This document shows, in pieces, positions 1 to 10,300 of a stretch of 26,429 nt of DNA. Under the pieces are notes generated by a model that was not told the origin of the DNA, ran no database searches, and saw nothing but the letters and a program-made list of their open reading frames with translations. The DNA is from GCA-2698665 sp047611265 (GTDB taxonomy: Bacteria; Pseudomonadota; Gammaproteobacteria; GCA-002705445; GCA-002716945). Numbering within the stretch: position 1 is the first letter of the stretch; each line of letters opens with the position of its first letter. The stretch spans positions 1 through 26,429 of the forward strand of contig JBLFWM010000008.1 in NCBI GenBank assembly GCA_047611265.1, written 5' to 3'. The position numbers and the translations under genes were made by a program.

Positions 1-61
1 CTTTAGTAGCTGTGCTTTTTTTTGCAGTTACTTTAGTTGGTGTATCTTTTTTTATAACCAT
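1..61 (-). CDS. N-terminus of an unidentified basic protein, cut by the left edge
   Basis: An ATG at 61-59 overlaps the fusA stop by one base (TAATG), and the frame stays open to the window edge. It reads MVIKKDTPTKVTAKKSTATK, a Lys/Thr/Ala-rich N-terminus. This tight coupling suggests translation directly after EF-G as the next gene of the str operon. In many gammaproteobacteria that place holds tuf or rpsJ; this N-terminus is not EF-Tu, and I do not recognise it as S10. It could be a ribosomal protein with a basic extension or an unrelated small basic protein. Too little is visible to name it. Confidence 0.5.
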   Translation of the reverse strand, partial: MVIKKDTPTKVTAKKSTATK

Positions 62-2160
62 TATGATGCCTGTTGTATTAAAGCTTCAGCTACACTTGAT
101 GGTAGTTCAGCATATTTAGTAAATTCCATTGTATATGTTGCTCTTCCTTGAGACATTGATCTTAGTGATGTTGAGTACCCAAACATTTCTGATAACGGTA
201 CTTCTGCTTTTACTATGTTACCCATTGCAGTATCTTCCATTCCAAGAACAATTCCTCTGCGTCTGTTTAAATCTCCAGTAACATCTCCTAGGTAATCTTT
301 TGGAGTTACTGCTTCAACAGCCATGACTGGCTCAAGTATAACTGGTCTAGCTTTTTTAGCACCTTCTTTAAATGCTTGTGATCCAGCTACTTTAAATGCT
401 ACTTCACTTGAATCAACATCATGGAAAGAACCGTCATATAAAGTTACTTTAACATCGACAACTGGAAATCCACCGATCACTCCATTTTCCATTTGCTCAA
501 CAATTCCTTTTTCAACAGGGTTAATAAATTCTCTAGGTATTGCTCCACCCACAATAGCATTCACAAATTCAAAACCTGTGCCGGACTCTTGAGGTTCAAG
601 TTTCAGCCATACATGACCATACTGTCCTCTACCACCACTTTGTTTAATATATTTAGCTTCTTGCTCAATAGGCGTTCTAATTGTTTCTCTATATGCAACT
701 TGTGGCTTCCCAACATTTGCTTCGACAGAAAATTCTCTTTTCATTCTATCAACGATTATTTCAAGATGAAGTTCTCCCATCCCAGAAATTATTGTTTGAT
801 TTGATTCTTGGTCTGTTGCTACCCTAAAAGATGGATCTTCTTGTGCTAACTTACTTAATGCTAATCCCATTTTTTCTTGGTCAGCTTTTGTTTTGGGTTC
901 TACCGCAATAGATATTACAGGCTCAGGAAATTCCATTCTTTCTAATGTAATCACTGAGTCTGGGCTACATAATGTATGTCCAGTAGTCACTGACTTTAAT
1001 CCTACTGCCGCAGCTATATCACCAGCCCTAACTTCTTTAACATCTTCTTTTGAGTTAGCATGCATTAATAATATTCTACCAACCCTCTCTTTTTTCATAG
1101 TTGTTGCGTTATAGACTGAATCTCCAGCTTTTAGCACACCTGAATATACTCTTATAAATGTTAAGGAACCTACGTATGGGTCAGTTGCAATTTTAAACGC
1201 TAGTGACGAGAATGGCTCATCGTCTGATGATTTTCTATCGGCAGGCGTTTCATCTTTATCATCTAAAATTCCTGTTATGGCAGGCACATCAATTGGTGCT
1301 GGCATATAATTTATAACGTTATCAAGCATTGTTTGCACGCCCTTATTCTTAAAAGCAGTGCCGCACTGTGCTAAAACTATTTCGTTAGCTAGAGTTCTAA
1401 TTCTTAATCCCTCTATAATTTTCTCTATTGGTAAATCACCATTAGTAAGATACTCGTCCATAAGTTCTTCGCTTGCTTCAGCTGCAGTCTCTAATAGTTG
1501 TTCTCTCAATTCATTTGACTTGTCTAGTAAGTCTGACGGGATATCTAAAGTTTCAAACTTCATTCCCATGTTTTCTTCTTCCCAAATTATCGCTTTCATT
1601 GTTAGTAAATCAACAATACCTTTAAATTGATCTTCTGATCCTATTGGAACTTGTAAAGTGACGGGTGTTGAGCCAAGTCTTGTTTTTATTTGCTCTACAA
1701 CTCTAAAATAGTCTGCTCCAGCTCTATCCATTTTATTTACAAATACCATTCTTGGTACATTATACTTGTTAGCTTGTCTCCAGACAGTTTCTGATTGAGG
1801 TTCAACGCCACCTACTGCACAAAATACTGCAACAGCACCATCTAGTACTCGTAGTGATCTTTCAACTTCAATTGTAAAATCAACATGTCCGGGAGTATCA
1901 ATGATATTAATTCTATGCTCTGGAAACTGGCCGAGACTACCTTTCCAAAAGCATGTAGTTGCAGCTGATGTTATGGTAATACCTCTTTCCTGTTCTTGTT
2001 CCATCCAGTCCATTGTTGCGGCACCATCGTGTACCTCGCCAATCTTATGGGATACGCCTGTATAATATAATATTCTTTCTGTAGTGGTTGTTTTACCAGC
2101 ATCAATATGAGCCATAATGCCTATGTTTCTATAATTTTCTATGGGAGTCTTTCTAGCCAT
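61..2160 (-). CDS. fusA: Elongation factor G
   Basis: This is the ribosomal translocase, a GTPase that moves tRNAs and mRNA after peptide-bond formation and splits ribosomes together with RRF. The 699-residue length is normal for the family. The G1 motif AHIDAGKT lies at residues 17-24, the switch I RGITI motif and DTPGH follow, and NKMD is the G4 motif. Domains II to V are complete, including the conserved HVDFTIEVERSLRVLDGAV stretch after DTPG. The start is preceded by an AGGTGG ribosome binding site, and only three bases separate it from the rpsG stop. It is the third gene of the rpsL-rpsG-fusA operon. The operon does not continue with tuf. Confidence 0.98.
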   Translation of the reverse strand: MARKTPIENYRNIGIMAHIDAGKTTTTERILYYTGVSHKIGEVHDGAATMDWMEQEQERGITITSAATTCFWKGSLGQFPEHRINIIDTPGHVDFTIEVERSLRVLDGAVAVFCAVGGVEPQSETVWRQANKYNVPRMVFVNKMDRAGADYFRVVEQIKTRLGSTPVTLQVPIGSEDQFKGIVDLLTMKAIIWEEENMGMKFETLDIPSDLLDKSNELREQLLETAAEASEELMDEYLTNGDLPIEKIIEGLRIRTLANEIVLAQCGTAFKNKGVQTMLDNVINYMPAPIDVPAITGILDDKDETPADRKSSDDEPFSSLAFKIATDPYVGSLTFIRVYSGVLKAGDSVYNATTMKKERVGRILLMHANSKEDVKEVRAGDIAAAVGLKSVTTGHTLCSPDSVITLERMEFPEPVISIAVEPKTKADQEKMGLALSKLAQEDPSFRVATDQESNQTIISGMGELHLEIIVDRMKREFSVEANVGKPQVAYRETIRTPIEQEAKYIKQSGGRGQYGHVWLKLEPQESGTGFEFVNAIVGGAIPREFINPVEKGIVEQMENGVIGGFPVVDVKVTLYDGSFHDVDSSEVAFKVAGSQAFKEGAKKARPVILEPVMAVEAVTPKDYLGDVTGDLNRRRGIVLGMEDTAMGNIVKAEVPLSEMFGYSTSLRSMSQGRATYTMEFTKYAELPSSVAEALIQQAS

Positions 2161-2163
2161 TTA

Positions 2164-2634
2164 CTACCACCTATAATGTGCAAATGCTTTATTAGCTTCT
2201 GCCATTTTATGAACATCTTCTCTTTTCTTGACGGCAGAACCTTTACCTTCACAGGCATCCAATAATTCTGATGCTAATTTATTCTTCATTGCCTTATCAT
2301 TTCTTTTCAATGCAGCATCTAAAATCCATCTCATAGCCAAAGATAGTCTTCGTCTTGGATTAACTTCTACTGGAACCTGATAGTTTGACCCACCAACTCT
2401 TCTTGATTTAACTTCAACAGATGGGCTTACGTTTTGCAGAGCTTTTTCCATCATTGATAATGGGTCTGCTTTGTTCTTTTCGCTCATGATTTCTAAAGCT
2501 GCATAAATTATTTTTTCAGCTGTCCTTTTTTTACCATCAGACATAATCATGTTTGTAAATCTTGAAACTACAGTACTATTGAAAATAGGGTCTGGTTTTA
2601 AATGTTTTTTAAATATAGTCTTTTTTCTAGGCAT
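2164..2634 (-). CDS. rpsG: 30S ribosomal protein S7
   Basis: S7 is a primary binder of the 3' domain of 16S rRNA and contacts tRNA in the E site. In E. coli it is the translational repressor of the str operon. The 156-residue product has the family features: an N-terminal basic segment, SRFTNMIMSDGKKRTAEKI at about residues 24-42, the beta-hairpin RRVGGSNYQVPVEV, and the C-terminal KREDVHKMAEANKAFAHYRW. It lies nine bases after rpsL, so the long rpsL-rpsG gap that carries the S7 repressor site in E. coli is absent here. Autoregulation at that place is therefore unlikely; this is inference. Confidence 0.98.
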   Translation of the reverse strand: MPRKKTIFKKHLKPDPIFNSTVVSRFTNMIMSDGKKRTAEKIIYAALEIMSEKNKADPLSMMEKALQNVSPSVEVKSRRVGGSNYQVPVEVNPRRRLSLAMRWILDAALKRNDKAMKNKLASELLDACEGKGSAVKKREDVHKMAEANKAFAHYRW

Positions 2635-2643
2635 AATTTTTAT

Positions 2644-3018
2644 TTAAGCTTTTGGCTTTTTTGTTCCATATTTTGATCTTCCTTGTCTGCGGTTCTCTAC
2701 TCCCTGAGTATCCAAACTTCCTCTTACAACATGGTATCGCACACCCGGCAAATCTTTTACTCTTCCGCCACGTATAACCACAACAGAATGTTCTTGTAAA
2801 TTATGGCCTTCTCCACCGATATATGATGTGACTTCTTGACCATTCGTTAATTTAACCCTAGCTACCTTTCTTAGGGCTGAATTTGGTTTTTTTGGAGTTG
2901 TCGTATAAACACGAGTACATACTCCTCTTCTTTGAGGACATGCTTCTAATGCAGGAACAGCTGTTTTATAAACTTTATCCCTTCTCGGTTTTCTAACAAG
3001 TTGATTAATTGTAGTCAT
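2644..3018 (-). CDS. rpsL: 30S ribosomal protein S12
   Basis: S12 sits at the decoding centre and controls accuracy. The product has 124 residues. The decoding loop TPKKPNSALRK is at about residues 41-51 and the second loop RGGRVKDLPGVRYH is intact, so both lysines whose substitution gives streptomycin resistance are wild type. It is the first gene of the str operon, separated from rpoC by 120 bases that hold a candidate promoter. The rpoBC and str units are adjacent, as usual in Gammaproteobacteria. Confidence 0.98.
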   Translation of the reverse strand: MTTINQLVRKPRRDKVYKTAVPALEACPQRRGVCTRVYTTTPKKPNSALRKVARVKLTNGQEVTSYIGGEGHNLQEHSVVVIRGGRVKDLPGVRYHVVRGSLDTQGVENRRQGRSKYGTKKPKA

Positions 3019-3055
3019 AATACTTCTTAATTTAATTCAAAAATTCTATTCGCAC

Positions 3056-3084
3056 AGCATATAGCTGTCAGGCAGATATTGCAA
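3056..3084 (-). promoter_or_regulatory. Candidate sigma-70 promoter of the rpsL-rpsG-fusA operon
   Basis: On the minus strand there is a -35 TTGCAA (3084-3079), a 17-base spacer and a -10 TATGCT (3061-3056), upstream of rpsL with a leader of about 30 bases. It is placed correctly for a separate str operon promoter after rpoC. The spacing is optimal, but the match to consensus is only moderate. Confidence 0.45.
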
Positions 3085-3093
3085 CAAACATCT

Positions 3094-3128
3094 CATTAAA
3101 CCTTGGTTTTTGAGCCAATGATTTAATG
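3094..3128 (-). other. Imperfect hairpin downstream of rpoC
   Basis: CATTAAA and TTTAATG (7 bp) enclose an inner TTGG/CCAA stem, starting about 10 bases after the rpoC stop. There is no run of T after it on the minus strand, so it is not a clear intrinsic terminator. It may be an mRNA-end stabiliser or processing site between rpoC and rpsL. Confidence 0.35.
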
Positions 3129-3138
3129 AAATAATCGT

Positions 3139-6100
3139 TTAAACAGGATCTACTGGTGTTTCCTCGTCAATAACCGCATTTTTATTTTCCGTATAAGCAA
3201 TCATTTCTTCCGCTAGCTCTTTTTCAATTAGAGCAGTTTGATCGTCCTTGGTTTTTTCATTTCTCTTGGTGGATAAACTCGTACCACATGGTATTAATCT
3301 TCCAACAACTACATTCTCTTTGAGTCCTCTCAAGAAATCCTTTTTACCATTTACAGCTGCATCCGTTAAGACTCTGGTAGTCTCTTGGAATGACGCTGCT
3401 GATATAAATGAATTAGTTACAAGTGAAGCTTTGGTAATACCAAGCAATATAGGTCTAAAGGTTGGCAACACAGCATTAGAGTTTGAAGACTTAAGTTCAT
3501 CTATAACTTCTAGCATAGCTGTTTTTTCCATTTGCTCTCCAACTATCAAATCAGCATCCCCAATTGATTCTATTTCAACCTTTTTCAACATTTGTTTTAA
3601 GATTACTTCGATATGTTTATCGTTAATCGCTACACCTTGAAGACGGTAAACATCCTGAACCTCTTTCACGATATGCTCTGCTAGCTCTGTAACACCTCTA
3701 TATCTTAAAATATCATGTGGATCTAAAGCTCCTTCTGAGATTACCTCGCCTTTTTCAACTTTTGCTCCCTCAAATACATTTAAGAGTTTTGTTTTTGCTA
3801 ACATCTGGACATGTTTATCCTCGACGCCATCTTCGTTTATATAGGTTACCTCTAATCTTCTTTTTCCTTTAGTCTCTTTACCAAATGAAACAATGCCTGT
3901 CATTTCAGCAAGCTCAGCCTTATCTTTTGGAATTCTTGCTTCAAATAAATCAGCAACTCTAGGTAAGCCACCTGTTATATCTCTTGTTCCTGATGTTTCT
4001 CTTGGAGTTCTAGCAATTGTGTCGCCTATTCCAATAGTCATTCCATCTGTCAAAGATACGTTAGACTTGGATGGCAATATAAAGTGCGCTGGTAAACTTG
4101 AGTTTGTTATATTCAAATCCATTCCTTTGCTATCAACCAGCGTAACCATAGGTTTTAAATTTTTATCAAATGAAACACTTGTTTGATCTTTAATAAGTAT
4201 TGAAGATATACCTGTCATATCATCAGTAATTTTTTCTATACTGACTCCTTCAACAAAATCTATGAATTTAACAATACCGGCTGTTTCCGTAATAATTGGA
4301 GTTGTATATGGGTCCCACGTGGCAGTTGTTTGGCCCATTTCCACTTTATCTCCATCATTAATAGTAATAACGGAACCATATGGGATCTTATATCTTTCCT
4401 TTTCTCTTCCACTAGCATCTAAAATTCCTAATTCTCCAGATCTAGAAACCACAACATTATGTTTTTTTGTATTAGCTACCACATTAAGATTATGATATTT
4501 TGCCGTTCCTGAAGATTTAACCTCAATACTGTTGGCTGCCACAGACCTTGATGCGGCTCCTCCAATATGGAATGTTCTCATTGTTAACTGAGTACCAGGC
4601 TCACCAATAGATTGAGCAGCTACAACACCAACCGCTTCACCAGAAGATACTTTTCTACCTTTTGCTAAGTCTCTTCCATAACATTTAGCACATATTCCAT
4701 GTCTAGTCTCACAAGTGATTGCTGATCTAACCCAGACTTCATCAACTGCGTTTTGTTCAAGTAAAACTACATTTTTTTCATCTACGAGAGTGTCTTTTGG
4801 AAGAATCACCTTTTTAGAATTTACAGCATTTAAGTCTCTTAATAATGTTCTTCCCAATACTCTTTCTCTTAATGGTTGCACAATATCTCCGCCTTCAATA
4901 AGCGGCTTCATTAGAATGCCAGACTCCGTACCACAATCATCCTCTACTACAACTAAATCTTGGGATACATCTACAAGTCTTCTTGTTAAATACCCAGAGT
5001 TAGCAGTTTTAAGTGCGGTATCAGCCAATCCTTTTCTTGCCCCATGAGTAGAAATAAAGTACTGCATTACATTTAATCCTTCTCTAAAATTTGCAGTAAT
5101 AGGTGTTTCAATAATTGACCCGTCAGGCTTAGCCATCAAACCCCTCATTCCTGAGAGTTGTCTAATTTGTGCTGCGGATCCCCTGGCACCAGAGTCTGCC
5201 ATCATATAAATAGAATTAAATGACTTATGCTCTACTGTTCCTCCACCTTTTACTTTTGATTTCTCTACCCCTAATTCTTTCATCATCGCTTGCGAAACCT
5301 GATCATTTGTATGTGACCAAATATCAACAACTTTGTTATATCTCTCGCCAGATGTAAGAAGACCAGAATTATATTGTTTTTCAATATCCTTAACTTCTTT
5401 CTCAGCAGAAATAACCATTTTCTCTTTTTGTTGTGGTATAACCATGTCATCAACCCCAACCGATACTCCTGAAATTGTAGAGTATTTAAAACCTGTATAC
5501 ATAATTTGATCAGCTAACAATACTGTTGCCTTGAGACCTGCAAGACGATATGAAGCATCAAATAATGCTGATATAGCTCTCTTATCTAAATCTTTATTTA
5601 TATATGTAAATGGTATATTTTTAGGAAGTATTTCAGCTAAAACTGCTCTACCCACAGTAGTGGATACAATTTTTGGTACAGCTGGTAAATCATCATCTTC
5701 ACTTTCTTTAATCTCAATTCTTACCCGTATTTTAGCTTGTAAACTAACAATTTTTTGTTGATAAGCTCTATGAACTTCCTCTACATCACTAAAGATCATA
5801 CCTTCGCCCATGGCATTAGGTTTTTCTCTAGACATATAATAAATTCCCAGAACAATATCTTGAGAAGGGACAATTATTGGACTTCCATTAGACGGTGATA
5901 AAATATTATTACTTGATAACATTAACACTCTAGTTTCAACTTGTGCCTCTAAAGATAGCGGTACATGAACTGCCATTTGATCACCATCAAAGTCAGCATT
6001 AAATGCTGCGCACACTAATGGGTGCAGCTGAATTGCTTTTCCTTCTATTAAAATAGGTTCGAATGCTTGGATACCTAGCCTATGAAGTGTTGGAGCTCTA

Positions 6101-7371
6101 TTTAACATTACCGGATACTCCTTGATAATTTCATCAAGAATATCCCAAACCTCTTCTCCCTCTTTTTCAACAACTTTTTTGGCAGCTTTAATTGTAGTTG
6201 TAATACCACGCAAATGTAATTTACCAAATATATGTGGTTTAAATAATTCTAAAGCCATTTTTTTCGGTATACCGCATTGATGCAACCTTAATGTTGGTCC
6301 AACAACAATTACAGACCTACCAGAATAATCTACCCTTTTACCTAAAAGATTCTGTCTAAATCTTCCGCCTTTACCTTTAATCATATCCGCAAGTGACTTA
6401 AGCGGTCTTTTATTTGTGCCTGTGATTGCGCGGCCTCTTCTACCATTATCAAGAAGCGCATCTACAGATTCCTGTAACATTCTTTTTTCATTTCGCACGA
6501 TGATTTCTGGAGCCTTAAGTTCCAAAAGTCTTTTTAATCTATTATTTCTATTTATAACTCTTCTGTATAAATCATTTAAATCAGAAGTTGCAAATCTTCC
6601 GCCTTCTAGTGGAACTAGAGGTCTTAAATCAGGTGGCAATACCGGTAGTACACTGAGTATCATCCATTCTGGTTTATTTCCAGATTTAATAAATGATTCA
6701 ATTAACTTTAAACGTTTTACATTTCTTTTGTTCTTAGCTTGAGACTTTGTATTAGCAATCTCATCTTTTAAATCTTCAAACGTTTTTTTGAGCTCAATTT
6801 CTTGCAATAACTCCATTATAGCTTCAGCGCCCATGCCTACTTTTAAATCTGTGCCATATTCAGCTATAGCTTGCTGATAGCCATCTTCAGATAATAACTG
6901 TCCTCTTTCTAGAGGCGTCAAACCTCCGTCAATTACAATATATGCCTCAAAGTAGAGAGCTTTTTCAATTTCTCTTAAAGTCATATCTAACATCAATCCA
7001 ATTCTTGATGGTAATGATCTTAAATACCAGATATGAGCAACTGGTGATGCCAGTTCAATATGACCCATTCTATCTCTTCTGACTTTAGACAACGTAACTT
7101 CAACTCCACATTTTTCACAGATTACGCCTCTATGTTTTAGTCGCTTATACTTACCACATAGACATTCATAATCTTTTATAGGGCCAAAAATTTTTGCACA
7201 GAATAAGCCATCTCTTTCTGGCTTAAATGTTCTGTAGTTAATTGTTTCAGGTTTACGAACTTCTCCATAAGACCAAGATCTCATTAGATCAGGTGAAGCT
7301 AAGGAAATTTTAATATGATCAAAATTATCTTCTTTAGTAGTTTTTTTAAACAAATTTAACATGTCTTTCAT
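3139..7371 (-). CDS. rpoC: RNA polymerase subunit beta'
   Basis: This is the largest core subunit and carries the catalytic Mg site. The length of 1410 residues is nearly that of E. coli (1407). The N-terminal zinc ligands are C70, C72, C85 and C88. The catalytic NADFDGD motif is at about residue 460. The second zinc site is seen as DDCGTESG with CETRHGICAKCYGRD. The start MKDMLNLFKK matches the family N-terminus. A strong TAAGGAG ribosome binding site overlaps the rpoB stop, so the two subunits are translationally coupled. No insertion or loss of a domain relative to the gammaproteobacterial form is evident. Confidence 0.99.
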   Translation of the reverse strand: MKDMLNLFKKTTKEDNFDHIKISLASPDLMRSWSYGEVRKPETINYRTFKPERDGLFCAKIFGPIKDYECLCGKYKRLKHRGVICEKCGVEVTLSKVRRDRMGHIELASPVAHIWYLRSLPSRIGLMLDMTLREIEKALYFEAYIVIDGGLTPLERGQLLSEDGYQQAIAEYGTDLKVGMGAEAIMELLQEIELKKTFEDLKDEIANTKSQAKNKRNVKRLKLIESFIKSGNKPEWMILSVLPVLPPDLRPLVPLEGGRFATSDLNDLYRRVINRNNRLKRLLELKAPEIIVRNEKRMLQESVDALLDNGRRGRAITGTNKRPLKSLADMIKGKGGRFRQNLLGKRVDYSGRSVIVVGPTLRLHQCGIPKKMALELFKPHIFGKLHLRGITTTIKAAKKVVEKEGEEVWDILDEIIKEYPVMLNRAPTLHRLGIQAFEPILIEGKAIQLHPLVCAAFNADFDGDQMAVHVPLSLEAQVETRVLMLSSNNILSPSNGSPIIVPSQDIVLGIYYMSREKPNAMGEGMIFSDVEEVHRAYQQKIVSLQAKIRVRIEIKESEDDDLPAVPKIVSTTVGRAVLAEILPKNIPFTYINKDLDKRAISALFDASYRLAGLKATVLLADQIMYTGFKYSTISGVSVGVDDMVIPQQKEKMVISAEKEVKDIEKQYNSGLLTSGERYNKVVDIWSHTNDQVSQAMMKELGVEKSKVKGGGTVEHKSFNSIYMMADSGARGSAAQIRQLSGMRGLMAKPDGSIIETPITANFREGLNVMQYFISTHGARKGLADTALKTANSGYLTRRLVDVSQDLVVVEDDCGTESGILMKPLIEGGDIVQPLRERVLGRTLLRDLNAVNSKKVILPKDTLVDEKNVVLLEQNAVDEVWVRSAITCETRHGICAKCYGRDLAKGRKVSSGEAVGVVAAQSIGEPGTQLTMRTFHIGGAASRSVAANSIEVKSSGTAKYHNLNVVANTKKHNVVVSRSGELGILDASGREKERYKIPYGSVITINDGDKVEMGQTTATWDPYTTPIITETAGIVKFIDFVEGVSIEKITDDMTGISSILIKDQTSVSFDKNLKPMVTLVDSKGMDLNITNSSLPAHFILPSKSNVSLTDGMTIGIGDTIARTPRETSGTRDITGGLPRVADLFEARIPKDKAELAEMTGIVSFGKETKGKRRLEVTYINEDGVEDKHVQMLAKTKLLNVFEGAKVEKGEVISEGALDPHDILRYRGVTELAEHIVKEVQDVYRLQGVAINDKHIEVILKQMLKKVEIESIGDADLIVGEQMEKTAMLEVIDELKSSNSNAVLPTFRPILLGITKASLVTNSFISAASFQETTRVLTDAAVNGKKDFLRGLKENVVVGRLIPCGTSLSTKRNEKTKDDQTALIEKELAEEMIAYTENKNAVIDEETPVDPV

Positions 7372-7381
7372 AATAAACTCC

Positions 7382-10300
7382 TTAAGTTTCTTTATTCTCT
7401 AAATCAAGGTCAATATTGATACCTAGAGATCTTATTTCTTTTAATAGCACATTAAATGATTCTGGAACATGTGCTTCTGCTGTAAAGTCACCATCTACAA
7501 TATTCTTGTATATACGATTTCTTCCAGCTACATCATCAGATTTAACTGTTAACATTTCTTGTAAAGTATGGGTTGCACCATATGCTTGCAGCGCCCAAAC
7601 TTCCATTTCTCCAAATCTTTGTCCACCAAATTGTGCTTTACCACCTAGCGGTTGCTGAGTAACTAAACTATATGGTCCAGTAGAACGAGCATGCATTTTA
7701 TCGTCAACCAGATGGTTTAGTTTAATAATATACATATAACCAATAGTAACTGGTCTATCAAACATTTCTCCAGTCCTTCCATCAAACAATTCAGCTTGAC
7801 CACTTAAAGGTAAATCAGCAAGCTCAAGCATTGCCTTGATCTCTTGTTCTGACGCTCCATCAAAAACTGGTGTTGCCATTGGAACACCTGACCTTAAATT
7901 ATCTGCTAGCGTATCTATCTCGTCATCAGAAAAACCTTTTAGATCATGTTTTTCAAACCCTGGGCATGTAGAATAAACTTCTCCTAAATAACTTCTAAGT
8001 TTTTTTGGATGAGCCTTGTCATCTGCCATTTCAGCAATCTTAAACCCTATACCTTTCGCTGCCCAACCTAAATGTGTTTCAAGCACCTGCCCAACATTCA
8101 TTCTTGACGGAACACCTAGTGGATTCAATACCACGTCAACCGGTCTACCATCTGCAGTATGAGGCATATCTTCAACTGGAACTATTTGTGAAATGACACC
8201 TTTATTTCCATGTCTTCCCGCCATTTTATCGCCTGGCTGCAATGTTCTTTTCACCGCTAAATAAACTTTAACTTTTTTCTGTATTCCAGGACCTAAATCA
8301 TCATGCTGTGATATTTTCTGAGTAATATTTTCTAAGTCTTCAGAAAATTTTTCTGCTAATTTATCAAATTGATTAGAAATAGCTGCAAGAGAAATATTTC
8401 CAGATTCTGTTTTTAAAGTAAATTTAAATAACTCTGAATTATCAATTTCCTCAAGCATCACAGGTATAACTTTTGTTCCTGACTTAATATTACCTGGAGC
8501 TTTCGTTACCTGTTTATTTAATATAATTTTTCTTGTTCTTGCATAAAGATTTTCTTGATTAATTCTTAGTTCATCTTCTAAGTTTTTCCTAGCTTCTTTG
8601 ATAGCTTCTACTTGTATCTCCAGAGCTCTTTTATCTTTATCAATACCTTCTCTAGTAAAGACTCTAACATCTATTACTGTTCCATCCATTCCAGATGGGA
8701 CTTTTAATGAAGTATCTTTTACATCAGATGCTTTTTCACCGAAGATTGCTCTCAATAATTTTTCTTCTGGGGTAAGTTGGCTTTCTCCTTTCGGTGTAAC
8801 TTTACCAACTAATATATCACTTGATTTAACTTCAGCTCCAACGTAGACAATTCCAGATTCATCAAGCTTACCAAGTAAACTTTCGCTTACATTAGGGATG
8901 TCTGACGTAATCTCTTCAGATCCAAGTTTTGTATCTCTTGCTACACACTCAAGTTCTTCAATATGTATAGACGTAAACCTATCTTCTTGGACAACTCTTT
9001 CTGATACCAGAATAGAATCCTCAAAGTTATATCCATTCCAAGGCATAAATGCAATCAGGATATTTTGACCAAGCGCTAATTCTCCCAAGTCTGTAGATGG
9101 GCCATCAGCTATAACATCATCTTTTTCTATGATATCCCCAGTACTTACGAGTGGCTTTTGATTAATACAAGTGTTTTGATTTGTTCTGGTGTATTTAGTT
9201 AATGTATAAATATCTACCCCAGTATCATCTGCATCTAATACCTCTTTTTCATTTACATTTACAATTATTCTTGATGCATCAACATAATCTACTACCCCAC
9301 CTCTTTTAGCGGTAAACGAAGCACCTGAATCAATGGCAACAGTTTTTTCAATACCTGTTCCAACAATTGGCTTTTCTGGTTTAAGTATCGGTACAGCTTG
9401 TCTTTGCATGTTAGATCCCATCAGCGCTCTATTCGCATCATCATGCTCTAGAAATGGTATTAACGCAGCTGCAACAGATACAACTTGTTTAGGCGATACA
9501 TCCATTAACTGTACTTTTTCTGGAGAAGAAATTATAAACTCATTGTTGTTTCTACAAGAAATTAAATCTCCTACTATTTTACTATTTTTATCTAATTCAG
9601 TATTTGCTTGAGCAATTATATATTTACTTTCTTCGATAGCCGATAACCACTGTATCTCATTTTTAACTTTGTTTTTTTCTACTACCCTGTATGGAGTTTC
9701 TAAAAATCCATAATTATTGGTTCTTGAAAAAGTTGCAAGTGAGTTGATTAGTCCAATATTTGGACCCTCTGGAGTTTCTATAGGACAAACCCTACCATAA
9801 TGGGTCGGATGTACATCTCTAACTTCAAACCCAGCTCTCTCTCTCGTTAAACCACCAGGTCCTAACGCAGATATTCTTCTTTTATGTGTAATTTCAGCAA
9901 GAGGATTATTTTGATCCATAAATTGCGACAACTGACTTGTTCCAAAAAATTCTTTTAGTGTTGCGGTGATAGGCTTTGAATTAACAAGATCTTTTGGTTG
10001 AAGTCTATCAGACATTTCCATTGTACTCATTCTCTCTTTCACAGCTTTTTCAACTCTAACTAAACCAATCCTAAATACGTTTTCAACCATCTCTCCAACA
10101 CATTTTACTCTTCTATTTCCTAGATGATCAATATCATCAACAGAGTCATATCCATTTCTAATATTAACTAATGTTCTTAAAACTTCAATTATATCTTCAT
10201 TTGATAATATGCCTTCGCCTTCTGTTTCAGTTCTACCAACACGAGTATTAAATTTCATTCTACCTACTGCAGATAGATCATATCTGTCAGTTGATTGAAA

